This document shows, piece by piece, positions 8,261 to 10,268 of a stretch of DNA of 10,268 nt; the first letter of the stretch is position 1, and each line of letters opens with the position of its first letter. Source of the stretch: Zygnema cylindricum. Its lineage: Eukaryota > Streptophyta > Zygnematophyceae > Zygnematales > Zygnemataceae. The DNA lies in the NCBI GenBank assembly GCA_037447655.1, contig JBBHKE010002179.1, forward strand, positions 1 to 10,268, given 5' to 3'. The notes beneath the pieces are model-generated. The model saw only the letters and a program-made list of their open reading frames with translations, had not been told where the DNA came from and searched no databases. A program made the position numbers and the translations under genes.

Positions 8261-8663
8261 CATGTTTCTAACACAAGTTTGAGTTTGCGCTAACAAAGAT
8301 ATTTGTAAAAAACAACGTTTATTGTTTGCATTCACAAATAGAGGTAAAATAAACTGGGAACAATTTTTAAAACTCAAGTCTGTGTTTTCCCTTACAACAA
8401 TAGTGGTAACAAACACTTTCTATTGTTAACGCTCACAAAAATAGTTCAAAAAACCCTAAACCAAGTTTATTACACAAATTTGAGTTTGCGCTAACAAAGA
8501 TATTTGTGACAAACAACTTTTATTGTTTGCATTCACAAAAAGAGGTTTAATAAACTCTAAATCATGTTTATAATAGATGTTTGTTTTGCGCTAACAACAA
8601 TAAGGGTAACAAACACTTTCTATTTTTAACGCTCACAAAAATAGTTAAAAAAAACCCATTAAC

Positions 8664-9067
8664 CGTGTATATAACACCAATTTGACTTTGCGCTAACAAA
8701 GATCTTTATAAAAAACAAAGTTTTTTGTTCGCGGTCACAAAAAGAGGTTAAATAACTCTAAACCATGTTTATAACAAAAGTTTGTGTTTGCGCTAACAAC
8801 AATAGTTGTAACAAACACCTTATATTGTAAACGCTCACAAAAATAGTTAATAAAAAACCGTAAACCATGTTTTCTAACACAAATTTGAGTTTGCACTAAC
8901 AAAGATATTAGTAACAAAACCATTTATTGTTCCCTATCACAAAAAGAGGTAAAACAAACTTCGAACCATGTTTGTAACACAAGTTTGTGTTTTCGCTAAC
9001 AACAATTATGGTAAGAAACTCTTTATATTGTTAACGCTCACAAAAATAGTTAAAAAAAACCCTTAAC
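8664..9067. repeat. Four-monomer block, copy 1 of a direct duplication
   Basis: Units 8664 (A), 8764 (B), 8866 (A) and 8967 (B) are each matched by the unit 404 bp downstream. Shared private marks include GGTTAAATAACTC, ATAACAAAAGTTTG, CACCTTATATTGTAAACGC, AGTTAATAAAAAACC, GTAACAAAACCATTTATTG and TTCCCTATCAC. Confidence 0.85.
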
Positions 9068-9470
9068 CATGTATATAACAACAATTTGAGTTTGCGCTAA
9101 CAAAGATATTTATAATAAACAAAGTTTTTTGTTCGTGGTCACAAAAAGAGGTTAAATAACTCAATACCATTTTTATAACAAAAGTTTGTGTTTGCGCTAA
9201 CAAAAATAGTTGTAACAAACACCTTATATTGTAAACGCTCACAAAAATAGTTAATAAAAAACCCTAAACCATGTTTCTAACACAAATTTGAGTTTGCACT
9301 AACAAAGATATCAGTAACAAAACCATTTATTGTTCCCTATCACAAAAAGAAGTAAAACAAACTTCAAACCATGTTTGTAACACAAGTTTGTGTTTTCGCA
9401 AAAAACCATTATGGTAACAAACATTTTCGATTTTTTAAGCTCACAGAAATAGTAAAAAAAAACACTAAAC
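9068..9470. repeat. Four-monomer block, copy 2 of a direct duplication
   Basis: This is the adjacent second copy of 8664-9067 (units 9068, 9168, 9270, 9370). Its last B unit is a chimera: it starts like 8967 (GTGTTTTCGC) but ends with the ACATTTTCGATTTTTTAAGC variant, so the duplication edge or a later exchange lies inside it. Confidence 0.83.
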
Positions 9471-9570
9471 CATGTATATAACACAAATTTGAGTTTGCGC
9501 TAACAAAGATATTTGTAAAAAACAACGTTTATTAATCCCAATCACAAAAAGAGGTAAAATCAACTCCGAA

Positions 9571-10173
9571 CAATGTTTATAACACAAGTTTGTGTTTGCG
9601 CTTACAACAATAGTGGTAACAAACACTTTATTTTGGTAATGCTTACAAATATAGTTAAAAAAAACCCTAAACCATGTTTGTAACACAAATTTCAGTTTGC
9701 ACTAACAAAGATATTTGTCACAAACAACCTTTTTTGTTCGTGGTCACAAAAAGAGGTAAAATAAACTCCGAACCATGTTTATAACACAAGTTTGTGTTTG
9801 CGCTAACAACAATAGTGGTAACAAAACATTTTTATTGTTAACGCTCACAAAAATAGTAAAAAAAAACTTAAATCATGTTACTAACACTACTTTTTGTTTG
9901 CGCTAACAATAATTTTTTGTAACGAAAAACATTTGTTATTACGCTCACAAAAACAGTAAAAAAAACCCCTAAACTTTGTTTTCAACAAAATTTTGTGTTT
10001 GCATTAACTTCACAAATATTTACAAACAAAGTTTGCTTACACTCACAAAAATAGTTAAAAAAAAACCTAAACCATGTTTCTAACACAAGTTTGAGTTTGC
10101 GTTAACAAAGGTATTTGAAACGAACAACGTTTATTGTTCTTGTTCACAAAAAGAGGTAAAATAAACTTCGAAC
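9571..10173. repeat. Six-monomer block B-A-B-C-D-A, copy 2
   Basis: This is the partner of 4144-4747, 54 monomers downstream. The following B unit (10174) no longer matches its counterpart at 4748, since it has CACCTTATATTG instead of CTCTTTATATTG. The shared block therefore ends near 10173. Confidence 0.82.
9875..10072. repeat. Variant monomer pair C-D, copy 6
   Basis: C starts at 9875 and D near 9973, 18 monomers after copy 5. The pair lies between B (9774) and A (10073). The D palindrome is altered to AACAAAATTTTGTGTT. With all six copies in the order B-C-D-A, the pair behaves as one inherited unit. Confidence 0.9.
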
Positions 10174-10268
10174 CATGTTTGTAACACAAGTTTGTGTTTG
10201 CGCTAACAACAACAGTGGTTACAAACACCTTATATTGTTAACGTTCACAAAAATAGTAAAAAAAAAAA

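Larger units (their letters stand above)
3959..10268. repeat. Right part of the same ~100 bp tandem array, running off the window end
   Basis: The array resumes in the middle of a B monomer and continues to the window edge. There are 62 CATGTTT-like anchors from 4044 to 10174, averaging about 100.5 bp apart. The A/B alternation is the same as on the left, with five more C-D pairs, two of the three phase slips and several multi-monomer duplications. Each dimer has a poly(A) run followed by CCCTAAACC at the B-to-A junction and a CACAAAAAGAGG box at the end of A. Strand composition is lopsided, with A-rich runs on the + strand in every monomer, showing that all units point the same way with no inversion. 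No coding gene, RNA gene or unrelated insertion was seen in these 6.3 kb. Confidence 0.96.

Noticed and set aside
1-10268. CRISPR array, because of regular repeats
   Set aside because: There are no short identical repeats separated by unique spacers. The whole approximately 100 bp unit is repeated with diffuse divergence, and the sequence is typical of a eukaryotic satellite.

Overview
This window is almost entirely satellite-like tandem repeat DNA with one insertion. It looks like nuclear DNA of a eukaryote, most likely a plant. The reasons are the AT-rich tandem array with an approximately 100 bp monomer in ordered subtypes, a once-per-dimer stretch identical to about one and a half plant-type telomere units (CCCTAAA), and a nested-transposon style insertion. 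The species cannot be named from the sequence. I find no convincing protein-coding gene, rRNA, tRNA or CRISPR array. The short open frames in the array are one repeat-derived peptide pattern recurring with the monomers.

Layout: 1-2366 is the left part of the array, with 24 monomer starts from 21 to 2350 spaced about 101 bp apart. 2367-3958 is a 1,592 bp non-repeat insertion that splits one monomer and is flanked by a 5-6 bp direct repeat (ACAAG/ACAAGT), as expected for a transposable element. 3959-10268 is the right part of the array, with 62 further monomer starts from 4044 to 10174 averaging about 100.5 bp. Rejoining the array across the insertion restores the expected spacing, so this is one array interrupted once.

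Array organisation: monomers fall into four related subtypes. A and B alternate to give a basic dimer of about 201-203 bp. A divergent pair, C then D, occurs six times and always in the order B-C-D-A (C starts at 942, 4448, 5249, 6156, 8061, 9875). The alternation slips at three places (B-B at 2045/2147, B-B at 5955/6056, A-A at 7155/7256). Shared private variants show larger duplications: a four-monomer tandem duplication at 8664-9470, a dimer copy at 5752/7054, and a six-monomer block repeated at an offset of about 5,426 bp (4144 and 9571). This is the pattern expected from unequal exchange and local amplification.

Insertion: it begins near TGTTGG and ends in GAACA, which suggests (but does not prove) a solo LTR or LTR-like element. 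Inside it, 2426-2969 is bounded by a perfect 24 bp terminal inverted repeat with TA at both outer ends and looks like a nested non-autonomous DNA transposon. The insertion also carries several perfect short palindromes and a GC-rich patch (65% GC at 3241-3300, against about 25% in a sampled array line).
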